Source: Paenibacillus phytohabitans
Lineage (GTDB): Bacteria > Bacillota > Bacilli > Paenibacillales > Paenibacillaceae
Length of the DNA: 64,000 nucleotides
Reading direction: 5' to 3'
Assembly (NCBI RefSeq): GCF_013141775.1
Contig: NZ_WHOB01000059.1
Coordinates: 62,001-126,000, forward strand
Below the pieces are notes generated by a model, which ran no database searches, had not been told where the DNA came from, and saw only the letters and a program-made list of their open reading frames with translations. Both the position numbers and the translations under genes were made by a program. Below are positions 36,619-45,531 of this stretch, one piece after another. The first letter of the stretch is position 1. Each line of letters starts with the position of its first letter.

Positions 36619-37974
36619 ATGAAACAGACATCCTCCATTAAACAAAAAGCCGGACAGTTTCTGCATATCCTGCTTCCGATCCTTATTACACAGATCGCCT
36701 TGTCAGCCATTACTTTCTTCGATACGAACATGTCCGGTAAATTCGGCACGAACGATCTCGCCGGTGTTGCTATCGGCACAAGCTTGTGGATTCCGATTCA
36801 GACCGGACTCAGCGGGATTCTAATGGGAATCACCCCGATTGTCTCCCATCTGATCGGCAGCCGCCGCAATAAAGATGTTGCCCATCAGGTCATGCAAGGC
36901 ATGTGGCTCTCCTTGCTCGTATCGGTGCTGGTGCTCATTCTGGGCGGATTGGCCCTATCGCCGGTACTCAATTTCATGAATCTGGAGCCAGAGGTACGGG
37001 ATATCGCCTTCCGGTTCCTGCGGGCGATTTCTTTTGGCATCATTCCGTTGTTCGGCTATACCGTAGTCCGCAGCTGCATTGACGCACTGGGTCAGACCCG
37101 TGTCTCGATGTTCATCACACTGATCGCTCTTCCGGTTAACGTGGGACTGAATTACCTGCTGATCTTCGGTAACTTCGGCTTCCCCCGCCTTGGCGGAGCA
37201 GGCGCCGGTGTAGCCTCAGCCATTACATACTGGGTAATCTTCCTGATTGCCCTGGTCTTTATCTATCGAGCCGAGCCTTTCAGGGGTCTGCAGCTCTTCC
37301 GCAAATTTCATGCCATGTCGCTGAGCAGCTTTAAGGAACTGCTGAAGATCGGTGTACCTATCGGCTTCTCAATTTTTTTTGAAACTGCGGTTTTCTCAGC
37401 CGTAACGCTGCTTATGAGCCGCTTTGATACGGTTACTATTGCAGCCCACCAGGCAGCGATCAATTTCGCGTCCACCCTGTATATGATTCCGCTGAGCATC
37501 TGTATGAGTCTGACGATACTTGTCGGCTTCGAGAGCGGCTCCGGCCGGCTTAAGGATGCCCGCCAGTACGGGATCATGGGCATTGGAACGGCAGCGGTCC
37601 TCTCCCTGCTTACCGCGCTGGTGCTGCTGTTTGCCGGCAGCCATGTCGCCGGGCTGTATTCGGATGAACCTGAAGTGATATCGCTAATTCAGCATTTCCT
37701 GATCTATGCAATCTTTTTCCAAATCTCCGATGCCATCGCAACTCCTATTCAAGGTGTACTGCGGGGGTATAAGGATGTCAACCCTGCCTTCATCATTTGT
37801 TTCATTGCTTACTGGGTGATTGGTCTTCCAGTCGGATACCTGATTGCAACTTATACTGATCTGGGCGCTTACGGCTACTGGATTGGGCTGATTACGGGTC
37901 TGGCTATCGGAGCTATTCTGCTGCTGTCGCGGCTGGTGAGAGTGCAACGAAGATTCGCGCTTGAGAAGGCTTGA
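36619..37974 (+). CDS. MATE family efflux transporter
   Basis: A 451-residue protein with twelve predicted membrane helices in two repeats, typical of MATE exporters (NorM branch). Characteristic stretches are ITFFDTNMSGKFGTNDLAGVAIGTSLW in the first half and FFETAVFSAVTLLMSRFDTVTIAAHQAAINFAS in the second. It would export cationic drugs or metabolites using a Na+ or H+ gradient. The ribosome site is weak. Monocistronic, ended by the hairpin at 38084. Confidence 0.9.
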   Translation: MKQTSSIKQKAGQFLHILLPILITQIALSAITFFDTNMSGKFGTNDLAGVAIGTSLWIPIQTGLSGILMGITPIVSHLIGSRRNKDVAHQVMQGMWLSLLVSVLVLILGGLALSPVLNFMNLEPEVRDIAFRFLRAISFGIIPLFGYTVVRSCIDALGQTRVSMFITLIALPVNVGLNYLLIFGNFGFPRLGGAGAGVASAITYWVIFLIALVFIYRAEPFRGLQLFRKFHAMSLSSFKELLKIGVPIGFSIFFETAVFSAVTLLMSRFDTVTIAAHQAAINFASTLYMIPLSICMSLTILVGFESGSGRLKDARQYGIMGIGTAAVLSLLTALVLLFAGSHVAGLYSDEPEVISLIQHFLIYAIFFQISDAIATPIQGVLRGYKDVNPAFIICFIAYWVIGLPVGYLIATYTDLGAYGYWIGLITGLAIGAILLLSRLVRVQRRFALEKA

Positions 37975-38083
37975 ACTTTATAAAGGCATTTGGCAGGAAT
38001 AGTTCACAGAAACAGTTCACAGAATTGTGGCAAGTAAGTATAGTGCAAGTGATTAGTTAGATCCGATTAGTTAGCTCAGACGA

Positions 38084-38128
38084 AGAACATCCCTTGCTGC
38101 CAAGTTGGCGGAGGGATGTTCTTTTTTT
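38084..38128 (+). terminator. Terminator after MATE gene
   Basis: GAACATCCCT pairs with AGGGATGTTC and is followed by seven T residues. Confidence 0.9.
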
Positions 38129-38208
38129 AGCCCAGAAGTCCGGGCGTTGGATCCTTAGAACTCCGCGCAGCAGCAAAGTGAGTTTCTTAAGCCCATTCAG
38201 AATAGTTG

Positions 38209-38388
38209 AAATGTTGCAGTTTTTACAACTTGGGTCCATACATTTCTGGAATTTAGGAAGGATTGTTGTATGAAATACAAGAATTGTTTCGATAATCTGC
38301 TTGGAGGAGGGGAAATGCTGCATTTCATACAACAATTCATTAATATAGTCGATTTACTGCGGGGATTGTTGTATTTAGTGCAGGAATT
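38209..38388. repeat. Array U: four TTGTA-type palindromes at 52-bp pitch
   Basis: Centres at 38221, 38273, 38325 and 38376 (steps 52, 52, 51). Cores are GTTGCAGTTTTTACAAC, TTGTATGAAATACAA, TGCTGCATTTCATACAACA (inverted) and TTGTATTTAGTGCAG, each set in a GGATTG-(core)-GAATT frame. It lies between two convergent genes (MATE and pfkA), downstream of both terminators, so it is unlikely to be a promoter region. Confidence 0.85.
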
Positions 38389-38425
38389 CAGAAATGGTGA
38401 AGGTCTTGGGTCCCTAAGATGCAAC

Positions 38426-38453
38426 AAACCCGCCTGTCTCCAGGCGGGTTTAA
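38426..38453 (-). terminator. Terminator after pfkA
   Basis: AAACCCGCCTG and CAGGCGGGTTT pair around a 4-nt loop, with T-rich sequence on the minus strand. Confidence 0.85.
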
Positions 38454-38479
38454 ACATATTAAATAATAGTTCGCTGTTT

Positions 38480-39451
38480 CTATTGGGACAACCGGGAAGC
38501 CAATTCATACAGATCCGTGTCGAAGTCTTTCTTCGTGTTAACTACGGTATCGATATCAGTAAGAGTCAGTTCACCCTTGATAATTCCGCATGCTTTGTCC
38601 GATTCGCCTTCAATCAGCTTGCGGACTGCGAAGTCACCCAGACGGCTGGCCAGGTTGCGGTCACCAGGAGTAGGTGTACCTCCGCGCTGGATATGTCCAA
38701 GAACCGTTACGCGGGCATCCAGAGAAGCATGGCGGTCCTTGAGCGCCTGTGCCACATCTTCGCCTTTGCCTACGCCTTCAGCAACAATTACAATACTGTG
38801 GCGTTTGCCGCGGGCAAAATTGTCCTTCATCCGGTCCGCTACTTCATTCAGGTCATACGGCATTTCAGGTACAAGAATCGTTTCTGCACCGGAGGCAAGA
38901 CCTGCATGCAGCGCGATGTCTCCGCAATGGCGGCCCATAACTTCCACGATCGAAGAACGCTCATGGGAAGACATGGTGTCACGCAGCTTATTAATCGCAT
39001 CCACTACAACGCCAACGGCTGTATCGAAGCCAATCGTGTAATCAGTGAAGGAAATATCATTATCGATGGTACCCGGCAGAGCCATGGTGTTAATACCCAG
39101 CTTGCTGAGCTTGTTGGCTCCTTTGTAAGAACCGTCACCGCCAATGACTACTAGGCCGTCAATGCCCATTTCATTAAGAATGTCAGCACCTCTCTGCTGG
39201 CCTTCAGGCTTCAGGAACTCCAGACAGCGTGCAGATTGCAGAATGGTACCTCCGCGCTGGATAATGTCACCCACACTGCGCAGATCCATCGGGAAAATAT
39301 CACGGTTGAGCAGACCCTGATATCCGCGCTGAATGCCGAACACTTCAATTCCGAAGTAGATCGCACTGCGGACAACCGCACGTACAGCGGCGTTCATGCC
39401 CTGTGAATCTCCTCCACTGGTTAGTACTGCGATTTTTTTTACGTTTGCCAT
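38480..39451 (-). CDS. pfkA: ATP-dependent 6-phosphofructokinase
   Basis: A 323-residue glycolytic enzyme phosphorylating fructose 6-phosphate. Landmarks are LTSGGDSQGMNAAVRAVVR for ATP binding, VIGGDGSYKGA, the catalytic LPGTIDNDI and the substrate/effector region VEVMGRHCGDIAL. Full length for a bacterial PfkA. Ribosome site AAGGAGG. No pyruvate kinase gene follows it, unlike many Firmicutes, since a terminator and array U come next. Confidence 0.96.
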   Translation of the reverse strand: MANVKKIAVLTSGGDSQGMNAAVRAVVRSAIYFGIEVFGIQRGYQGLLNRDIFPMDLRSVGDIIQRGGTILQSARCLEFLKPEGQQRGADILNEMGIDGLVVIGGDGSYKGANKLSKLGINTMALPGTIDNDISFTDYTIGFDTAVGVVVDAINKLRDTMSSHERSSIVEVMGRHCGDIALHAGLASGAETILVPEMPYDLNEVADRMKDNFARGKRHSIVIVAEGVGKGEDVAQALKDRHASLDARVTVLGHIQRGGTPTPGDRNLASRLGDFAVRKLIEGESDKACGIIKGELTLTDIDTVVNTKKDFDTDLYELASRLSQ

Positions 39452-39524
39452 TCTGTTTGTTCCTCCTTAAATTTGCGCCGGATGTCCTCCGTGTCGGAAA
39501 GAGCCCCGGCAGCATCTAGTGCGA

Positions 39525-40622
39525 CTAATACATGTGTTTGCGTATCCAGCGGCTGTTAACGAAGAAGAATAGCCGGGTCAGCGGGCTTTTTCTCATCAGC
39601 CGTTTGGATACAGAGCGAACCTCCCGCTGTTCGCTGACTTTCGGATCGGATAAATAAAGTGCCAAGAGCCCCTCGATGACCATACGATGCATTGAGGTCT
39701 CGGGAAGAGTCCGGACATCCTTGCGGGCCCACTCCACGATGGAAGCGATCCGATTCAGCATAGTATCAGTGTCATCATAATAATTGCAGAAATTGAGGTC
39801 TCCGCCTGCCCGGTCTTCGTCCTGGTCAATCAGATAATCCAGCATAATGTGCAGTCCGCACACATGCGGAAAATAAGCAGCACGAATCGAAGCCGATGCG
39901 TTCAGGCTCAGCTTGGGATCACATGAGGCCAAAAAAAGCATAAAGACGCCAAGGGTTGAACCGGTTGCGGCTGCAAACTCATTCCACCCGAGATGAGGTG
40001 CACGATGGCCCTCTCTCTCCCACCATTCCTTCAGGGCAGCTTCCCTGAGCTCTGGACGAATGTGCTTGTAGACCTGAAGATCGGTGTACAATACGGCCAG
40101 ATCATGAATCTCAGCAGCGGCGGCTGCGTATCCGGGAAGCTGAGAGGTCATCTCCTGGCATTTGCGGACCAGCCTGTACAAATATCCGCCGTCATTCTGT
40201 TCATTGCGCAGCGCGTAGTAATTCACCGGCTCCGCCTCAGGGTTAATAGCATCAAGCATGGATTGATGCAGCAGCCGGAAATCGGCAGGGTCAAGCGAAG
40301 TACTGCGATCACATAGGTTGTCCAAATAATCACTGATCGTCTGATAAGCAACAATTAGCGGAATCAGTATATGTCTCATCGACAAATTGCCGGCGGCATA
40401 AATACCGCCGCCTTCGCAATGAAACTGCTTCGTTTCAATGCTGGCAAGCGCTTGCTTGCGGAGCTCGGGATCGGGAATCCCTTCTGCATCCTGGCGCCAG
40501 AAATCGAGGCATGCCCGCACTTCCGGCAGCACGTACTTGTAGACCCTGTTCATCAGTCCAATGGGACCGCGCGGACTAAGGTAACGGCCTTGCTCAAATT
40601 CATTCAATGACAGTGCCTCCAC
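39525..40622 (-). CDS. ytpB: Tetraprenyl-beta-curcumene synthase (YtpB family)
   Basis: A 365-residue all-alpha terpene synthase of the DUF2600/YtpB class. The Asp-rich segment TISDYLDNLCDRSTSLDPADF and the later CGLHIMLDYLIDQDEDRAGGDLNFCNYYDD stretch fit the two acidic regions of that family. In B. subtilis YtpB cyclises a C35 prenyl diphosphate to a sesquarterpene precursor; the same role here is by homology. It lies 73 bp upstream of pfkA on the same strand. No prenyltransferase gene is next to it. Confidence 0.85.
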   Translation of the reverse strand: MEALSLNEFEQGRYLSPRGPIGLMNRVYKYVLPEVRACLDFWRQDAEGIPDPELRKQALASIETKQFHCEGGGIYAAGNLSMRHILIPLIVAYQTISDYLDNLCDRSTSLDPADFRLLHQSMLDAINPEAEPVNYYALRNEQNDGGYLYRLVRKCQEMTSQLPGYAAAAAEIHDLAVLYTDLQVYKHIRPELREAALKEWWEREGHRAPHLGWNEFAAATGSTLGVFMLFLASCDPKLSLNASASIRAAYFPHVCGLHIMLDYLIDQDEDRAGGDLNFCNYYDDTDTMLNRIASIVEWARKDVRTLPETSMHRMVIEGLLALYLSDPKVSEQREVRSVSKRLMRKSPLTRLFFFVNSRWIRKHMY

Positions 40623-40831
40623 ATTGTTGTCTCCTTATCCAAATCATCATTATTATAATATGCAGAGCGTATTTGTACAAACAACAAAATCACTTTCGCA
40701 AAACCTTGAAAGATTCAGAAAAACGTTTTTCCACGTAACCCCTGCCTCACCAGCTTTATGCTATACTATTACCCGTTCGACATTAAATGTATGAGATTAG
40801 GCTTATTTCATATCCGGAGGAGTGCAGGTTC

Positions 40832-42076
40832 ATGTATGCAGGACGGAGCGGCGGCCAATATAGCGATCAAAACTGGCTGCGATCCTTTATGTTCACCCTA
40901 TACGGCACCAGTGTGCTGGTTGTATCCTATTTCCCTTTATTCTATTCACATCTGGGCTTCAGCAGCCCGCAGATGGGTCTGCTCTACTCTGTCGGCCCGC
41001 TGATCTCCATTCTCTCCAATCTGTTCTGGAGCATGATGAGTGACCGTCTGGGCACTGTCCGGAAGATCATGGCTCTCCTGCTCGGAGGCCAGCTGGTAAC
41101 CGCTATCATTCTCGCCAGAGCCGCAGATTTCTCGAGTGTTATGCTTATTTTGTCCGTTTTCTATTTCTTCTATTACCCTGTATTTCCGCTTGCGGACACC
41201 ATGGCTATCAAAATTGCCCAGCGTCACGGCCGGAACTTCATTGCAATCCGTGTATTCGGCTCGCTCGGGTATTCGTTCTTCGCCCTAACGATCGGTTATG
41301 TGCTGAGAGCACTTGGTCCTGAATATAGTGTAGGCATTTGCATCGTGATTGTCGTGACCGCACTGCTTATTACCTTCGGACTGAAGGATGTGAAACGCAG
41401 CGAGCCAGCTCCCGCACCCGTAAGCGGGGACGCTTCCGGCAAACCCCTTAAAGGCGGCGGACTTAAAGAAATTCTTTTTCAAAAAGAAGTGCTGTGGTTC
41501 TTCAGCTGTGTCTTCCTGCTCGCTATCGGTTACCGCATGAATGAAGCCTTTCTGACCATCAGCCTCAAGGGAATGAATGCCGGGGATGAGATTATCGGCT
41601 GGGCATTGCTGGCTTCTGCTCTTAGTGAGATCCCGATCTTCTTCCTGCTGAGCAAATACGGTGACAAGTTCAAGGAACTGCCGCTGCTTGCTTTCGCAAG
41701 CCTGATGTTTGCCTTGCGGTTCCTGTTCATGTCACTGGCTCAGGAGCCGGGAGCTGTAGTTGCCATTCAGGCTATGCACAGCGTCTCCTTCGGCATCTAT
41801 TATGTAACCGCCGTCCGTTATATCACGCGGATTATCCCGGATCATCTCCGGGCAACGGGAATGGCACTGTTCACGGTTGTATGGTCCAGCGGTGCCGGTC
41901 TGCTTAGCGGTACCTTCGGCGGCCTGATCTATCAGGATGCCGGACGGATTGTATTCTATATGGTGGCTACCGGATTCTCGATTCTTGCTTTTATCGGCTT
42001 CCTGTCCAAGCATCTGATGGATGTGGGGGGAGGCCCCGACCGGCCGTTCCGGAGAAAAGCCAGGACTCCGCTCTGA
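40832..42076 (+). CDS. MFS transporter (MFS_1-like)
   Basis: About 414 residues with twelve membrane helices. Early motifs (LFMSMMSDRLGTVRKIMALLLGG pattern at helices 2-3) and GMALFTVVWSSGAGLLSGTFGGLIYQ near helix 11 fit the PF12832 MFS_1-like branch, whose members move nucleosides, sugars or aromatic acids. ATG 40832 has CCGGAGGAG upstream; an in-frame start at 40787 lacks one. Substrate unknown. Confidence 0.82.
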   Translation: MYAGRSGGQYSDQNWLRSFMFTLYGTSVLVVSYFPLFYSHLGFSSPQMGLLYSVGPLISILSNLFWSMMSDRLGTVRKIMALLLGGQLVTAIILARAADFSSVMLILSVFYFFYYPVFPLADTMAIKIAQRHGRNFIAIRVFGSLGYSFFALTIGYVLRALGPEYSVGICIVIVVTALLITFGLKDVKRSEPAPAPVSGDASGKPLKGGGLKEILFQKEVLWFFSCVFLLAIGYRMNEAFLTISLKGMNAGDEIIGWALLASALSEIPIFFLLSKYGDKFKELPLLAFASLMFALRFLFMSLAQEPGAVVAIQAMHSVSFGIYYVTAVRYITRIIPDHLRATGMALFTVVWSSGAGLLSGTFGGLIYQDAGRIVFYMVATGFSILAFIGFLSKHLMDVGGGPDRPFRRKARTPL

Positions 42077-42137
42077 GTATTGTATTGTGACAGGCTATGA
42101 TGATAATCCGCTTCCGTATACCTGCAATTATAAAATC

Positions 42138-42174
42138 AGCCATGCTATCCCTTCCCGGGAACAGCATGGCTTTC
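42138..42174 (+). terminator. Terminator after MFS gene
   Basis: AGCCATGCT pairs with AGCATGGCT, with an inner CCCGGG, followed by TTTCTT. Confidence 0.8.
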
Positions 42175-42192
42175 TTAATTCTATAGAAGAAA

Positions 42193-42225
42193 TAAAAAAA
42201 CACAGTTCCCGGGAGAACTGTGTGC
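42193..42225 (-). terminator. Terminator after cold-shock gene
   Basis: ACACAGTT pairs with AACTGTGT around a CCCGGGAG loop; the minus strand continues with a long T run. Confidence 0.85.
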
Positions 42226-42313
42226 TGCTTAAGTTGCTTGTTGCTACTCATGCAAATGCGTGTTGCATCAAATATATATATTGCGGCTGGCAGAAGCTCT
42301 GCCTGACCGTATC

Positions 42314-42511
42314 TTATAATTTAACTACGTTCGCTGCTTGTGGACCACGGTTACCGTCCGTAACATCGAATTCAACCGCTTGGCCTTCATCCAAAGTCTT
42401 GAAACCGTCGCCTTGAATTGCTGAGAAGTGAACGAATACATCTTCGCCGCCTTCTACTTGAAGGAAACCATAACCCTTTTCTGCGTTAAACCATTTTACT
42501 GTACCTTTCAA
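42314..42511 (-). CDS. Cold-shock protein (CspA family)
   Basis: A 65-residue OB-fold RNA chaperone with RNP1 (KGYGFL) and RNP2 (VFVHF). Sequence starts MKGTVKWFNAEKGYGF. The start codon is TTG, with AGGAGG 8 bp upstream. It binds single-stranded RNA and keeps mRNA open during cold or growth changes. A 14-bp palindrome sits in the leader just before the ribosome site. Monocistronic with its own terminator. Confidence 0.95.
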   Translation of the reverse strand: MKGTVKWFNAEKGYGFLQVEGGEDVFVHFSAIQGDGFKTLDEGQAVEFDVTDGNRGPQAANVVKL

Positions 42512-42533
42512 ATGAACAACCTCCTAAAAATAC

Positions 42534-42547
42534 CGCCATATATGGCG
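42534..42547. promoter_or_regulatory. Palindrome in cold-shock mRNA leader
   Basis: CGCCATATATGGCG is a perfect 14-bp palindrome 9 bp before AGGAGG. On the minus strand it is followed by GTATTTTT, so it could form a weak terminator-like or ribosome-masking hairpin. Confidence 0.5.
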
Positions 42548-42683
42548 TATGCTTACATTATACTCCATCTATACTTGTAAAGCAATCCATCTTTTCCCTG
42601 TATTCGTGATTTAATTTGCTTTTCCCTTCTCCGGTGCGTTATCATTGAGCCAAAAGCCAAAAATCGCCAGGGTGGTAATGATA

Positions 42684-42917
42684 ATGATCAAAAAACATGA
42701 AATATACAAAACAGACAAATGGAATATGATGACAGTGGAAGTTCAGGGACGTTATATTATCCTCCGTGAAATTTCCGATCAATGGGGAGAAGAAACACAT
42801 ACCTTCATGAGCCGTCCGGCCATGATGCAGTGGGTCAACAACCGCTTCAACAAAGAGTCCTACAAAGACAATGAAGAAGAGTACAAGAATATCATCGCTG
42901 CCTTCAAACAGGTATAA
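42684..42917 (+). CDS. Small conserved-looking protein (77 aa), unknown
   Basis: A soluble, charged protein of 77 residues (MIKKHEIYKTDKWNMMTVE at the start, then FMSRPAMMQWVNNRFNKESYKDNEEEY). ATG 42684 has GGTGGT 7 bp upstream; ATG 42678 is closer than usual. The central beta-strand-like part (VQGRYIILREISDQWG) suggests a small alpha/beta fold. It is followed 6 bp later by the membrane peptide gene. I do not recognise the family. Confidence 0.6.
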   Translation: MIKKHEIYKTDKWNMMTVEVQGRYIILREISDQWGEETHTFMSRPAMMQWVNNRFNKESYKDNEEEYKNIIAAFKQV

Positions 42918-42923
42918 GCGGGA

Positions 42924-43094
42924 ATGAACAATGAGAACCTTGTAATCTATGTAATTGTCGTTCTGTGTCTGGGTGCCGTGCTCGTTATGAGCAAGGACAA
43001 GATGCCGCCGCGTCTGAAACGCGGCATGGCCTTAACTGCAGTCATCATGATTGCACTCGCTTTTGTCTTCATTATTTACAGCATGCTCGCATAA
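42924..43094 (+). CDS. Small two-span membrane protein (56 aa), unknown
   Basis: A 56-codon gene starting 6 bp after the stop of the previous small gene. The product has one helix (LVIYVIVVLCLGAVLVM), a basic loop (SKDKMPPRLKRG) and a second helix (MALTAVIMIALAFVFIIYSML). The ribosome site is weak (AGCGGGA), suggesting translational coupling. Function unknown. Confidence 0.6.
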   Translation: MNNENLVIYVIVVLCLGAVLVMSKDKMPPRLKRGMALTAVIMIALAFVFIIYSMLA

Positions 43095-43178
43095 TTTCAC
43101 TACAAGTAACTTTAAGATTAATAATCAGGATTTGGCAGGACATACTAAGCCTACTTTAAGATTCAGGAGGCTGCTGTC

Positions 43179-45098
43179 ATGTCGTTTACTTCCAAATCCC
43201 TCCCGCTGCTGCTTGTTCTCGGCCTGCTGCCGGGGAATGTGTCCGCAGCAGTGCCGCAAGCCGAGACTATGTCTGCTGCATCCCATCAACCGAGGAGGAT
43301 TATTTCTATGGAACAATTACCCAAGAGAAGTGAAGTGCCCGCCGAGAACCGCTGGAAGCTTGAAGATATGTTTGCTTCAGAGGAACAATGGGATGCCGAA
43401 TACAAGGAAGTGAAGGAGCTAATCACAAGCGCCTCTGACTTCCAGGGCAAGCTTGATTCTCCGCAGGCCCTCAAGAAATGCTTCGAGCTGGACGATAAGT
43501 TGTCTCTGCTGACTGAACGCCTCTATGTCTATGCGCACATGCGCCAGGATGAAGATACGGCGGCTCCTAAGTATCAGGCACTCTCCTCAAAAGCCAAGAA
43601 GCTGGGCGTTGAAGCCGGGGAAGCTCTTTCTTTTGTCACACCGGAAATTCTGGCCCTGCCAAACGAAACACTGGACCAGTTCATTGCCGATCCTTCTCTC
43701 TCTGACTACACCTTCACCTTAACGGAAATGAAGCGTGAGAAAGCGCATGTCCTCTCCAAAGCGGAAGAAGCATTGCTCGCTCAGGTGGGCACTCTTGCCC
43801 AGGCTCCGCAGACTGTGTTCGGCATGCTGAACAACGCGGATCTGAAATTCCCGAAGGTCAAGAATGAAGATGGCGAGGAAGTTGAGCTCACCCACGGAAG
43901 CTACATTCAGTTCCTGGAAAGCCCGGACCGTGAAGTGCGCAAGAATGCCTTCAAAGCGGTCTATGAGACCTACGGCAAGCAAAAGAACACCATCGCTGCT
44001 ACGCTTAGTGCGAATGTGAACAAGAATGTATTTTACTCGCGCGTGCGCAAATACCCTTCCGTGCTGGAAATGTCCCTCTACGGTGACAATATTCCGAAGG
44101 AAGTCTACACTAATCTGATCGACACCATCCATGAGAGCCTGCCGCTGATGCACCGTTATATGAAGCTGCGCCAGAAGCTGCTTGGAGTAGATGAGTTACA
44201 TATGTACGATTTGTTCGCTCCGCTCGTGGACGAATACAAGCTGAATATTACTTTTGAGGAAGCCAAGAAGATCACTAAGGAAGGCCTTAAGCCGCTCGGC
44301 GAGGATTACCTAAGCGTGCTGCAGGAAGGCTACGACAAAAGCTGGATTGACGTTTATGAGAATGAGAACAAACGCACCGGCGCATACAGCTGGGGAGCTT
44401 ACGGCACCCACCCTTACGTGCTGCTGAATCATAATGACAACCTCAACAGCATGTTCACACTGGCGCATGAAATGGGCCACGCCCTGCATTCCTACTATTC
44501 AGACACGACGCTTAAATACCGGGATGCCCAGTACACCATTTTCCTGGCAGAGGTAGCTTCGACCACTAATGAAGCCCTGCTGATGGACTATCTGCTGAAC
44601 AAGTCGACCGATCCGAAGGAAAAAATGTACCTGCTCACCTATTATGCCGACCAGTTCCGCACTACCGTGTTCCGGCAAACGATGTTCGCCGAATTCGAGA
44701 AGATTATTCACCAGCGTGCTGAAGAAGGCGAATCGCTTACTCCTCAGGACCTCTCTGCAATCTACTACGACCTGAATGTGAAGTATTACGGTAAGGATAT
44801 GGTCGTGGATAAGGATATCGAGATGGAATGGGCGCGGATTCCGCATTTCTATAACAGCTTCTACGTCTACAAATATGCTACCGGATTCTCGGCGGCGACC
44901 AGCTTCGCCAAACAGATTCTGGAGGAAGGCAAACCGGCGGTTGACCGTTACCTGGGCTTCCTGAAGAGCGGCGGCAGTGATTATTCCATTAATATCCTGA
45001 CCAAAGCCGGCGTCGATATGTCTTCACCTGAACCGATCCGCGAAGCAATGAGCGTCTTTGAAAGTGTGATTGAACAGATGGAACAGTTGACCAAGTAA
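43179..45098 (+). CDS. pepF: Oligoendopeptidase F
   Basis: A 639-residue M3 family zinc peptidase. The active site HEMGHALH lies in the TLAHEMGHALHSYYSD segment, with the downstream Glu in FLAEVASTTNEALL. It cuts oligopeptides of about 7-17 residues. Two starts are possible. ATG 43179 has CAGGAGG and adds a signal-peptide-like N-terminus (KSLPLLLVLGLLPGNVSAA). ATG 43308 has an even better site (GAGGAGG) and gives the usual cytosolic PepF beginning MEQLPKRSEVPAENRWKLEDMF. The longer form is annotated; both may be made. A hairpin follows at 45122. Confidence 0.93.
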   Translation: MSFTSKSLPLLLVLGLLPGNVSAAVPQAETMSAASHQPRRIISMEQLPKRSEVPAENRWKLEDMFASEEQWDAEYKEVKELITSASDFQGKLDSPQALKKCFELDDKLSLLTERLYVYAHMRQDEDTAAPKYQALSSKAKKLGVEAGEALSFVTPEILALPNETLDQFIADPSLSDYTFTLTEMKREKAHVLSKAEEALLAQVGTLAQAPQTVFGMLNNADLKFPKVKNEDGEEVELTHGSYIQFLESPDREVRKNAFKAVYETYGKQKNTIAATLSANVNKNVFYSRVRKYPSVLEMSLYGDNIPKEVYTNLIDTIHESLPLMHRYMKLRQKLLGVDELHMYDLFAPLVDEYKLNITFEEAKKITKEGLKPLGEDYLSVLQEGYDKSWIDVYENENKRTGAYSWGAYGTHPYVLLNHNDNLNSMFTLAHEMGHALHSYYSDTTLKYRDAQYTIFLAEVASTTNEALLMDYLLNKSTDPKEKMYLLTYYADQFRTTVFRQTMFAEFEKIIHQRAEEGESLTPQDLSAIYYDLNVKYYGKDMVVDKDIEMEWARIPHFYNSFYVYKYATGFSAATSFAKQILEEGKPAVDRYLGFLKSGGSDYSINILTKAGVDMSSPEPIREAMSVFESVIEQMEQLTK

Positions 45099-45121
45099 GG
45101 CAGAAAGCTTAGTATTACAGT

Positions 45122-45153
45122 AATCCCTTGCCCTTTGCGGGCAGGGGATTTGT
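45122..45153 (+). terminator. Terminator-like hairpin after pepF
   Basis: AATCCCTTGCCC pairs with GGGCAGGGGATT around TTTGC; the T tract is poor, so read-through into the next gene is possible. Confidence 0.55.
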
Positions 45154-45183
45154 ATTGTCAATATGGCCCGAGGAGGAAGTACT

Positions 45184-45501
45184 ATGAAATTTCAATGGTC
45201 ACTTATATTAGGTTTATTCTTTGCACTGCTGACCGCTGTTTTCGCAGTCATGAACGTGGATACGGTACCGGTTAATTTCGGCTTCGACGTTGTCAGCATC
45301 CCGCTTATTCTGGTCATTCTTGGCTGCGCGCTGATCGGCGGCGTTGTTGTAGGTTCCTACGGGATTTTCCGCCAATATAAGCTGCAGAAGCAGATTAAAA
45401 GCTTGAACGCAGAGCTGACCAAGCTCCGTGATGCAGGCAATGCCATGGATTCTCTGACTGTCCCTAATGATGTCCTCTCTACAGAAGGATCAGCCCAGGT
45501 A
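45184..45501 (+). CDS. LapA-like (DUF1049) membrane protein
   Basis: A 105-residue protein with two membrane helices (SLILGLFFALLTAVFAVMN and IPLILVILGCALIGGVVVGSYGI) followed by a coiled-coil tail (LQKQIKSLNAELTKL), the LapA/DUF1049 layout. ATG 45184 follows GAGGAGG. In proteobacteria LapA acts with LapB in envelope lipid control; in Firmicutes the role is unknown. The M42 peptidase gene follows about 30 bp later. The stop codon lies at 45502-45504. Confidence 0.85.
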
Positions 45502-45531
45502 TAACCATACACCGAATAGGAGGAACACCCC

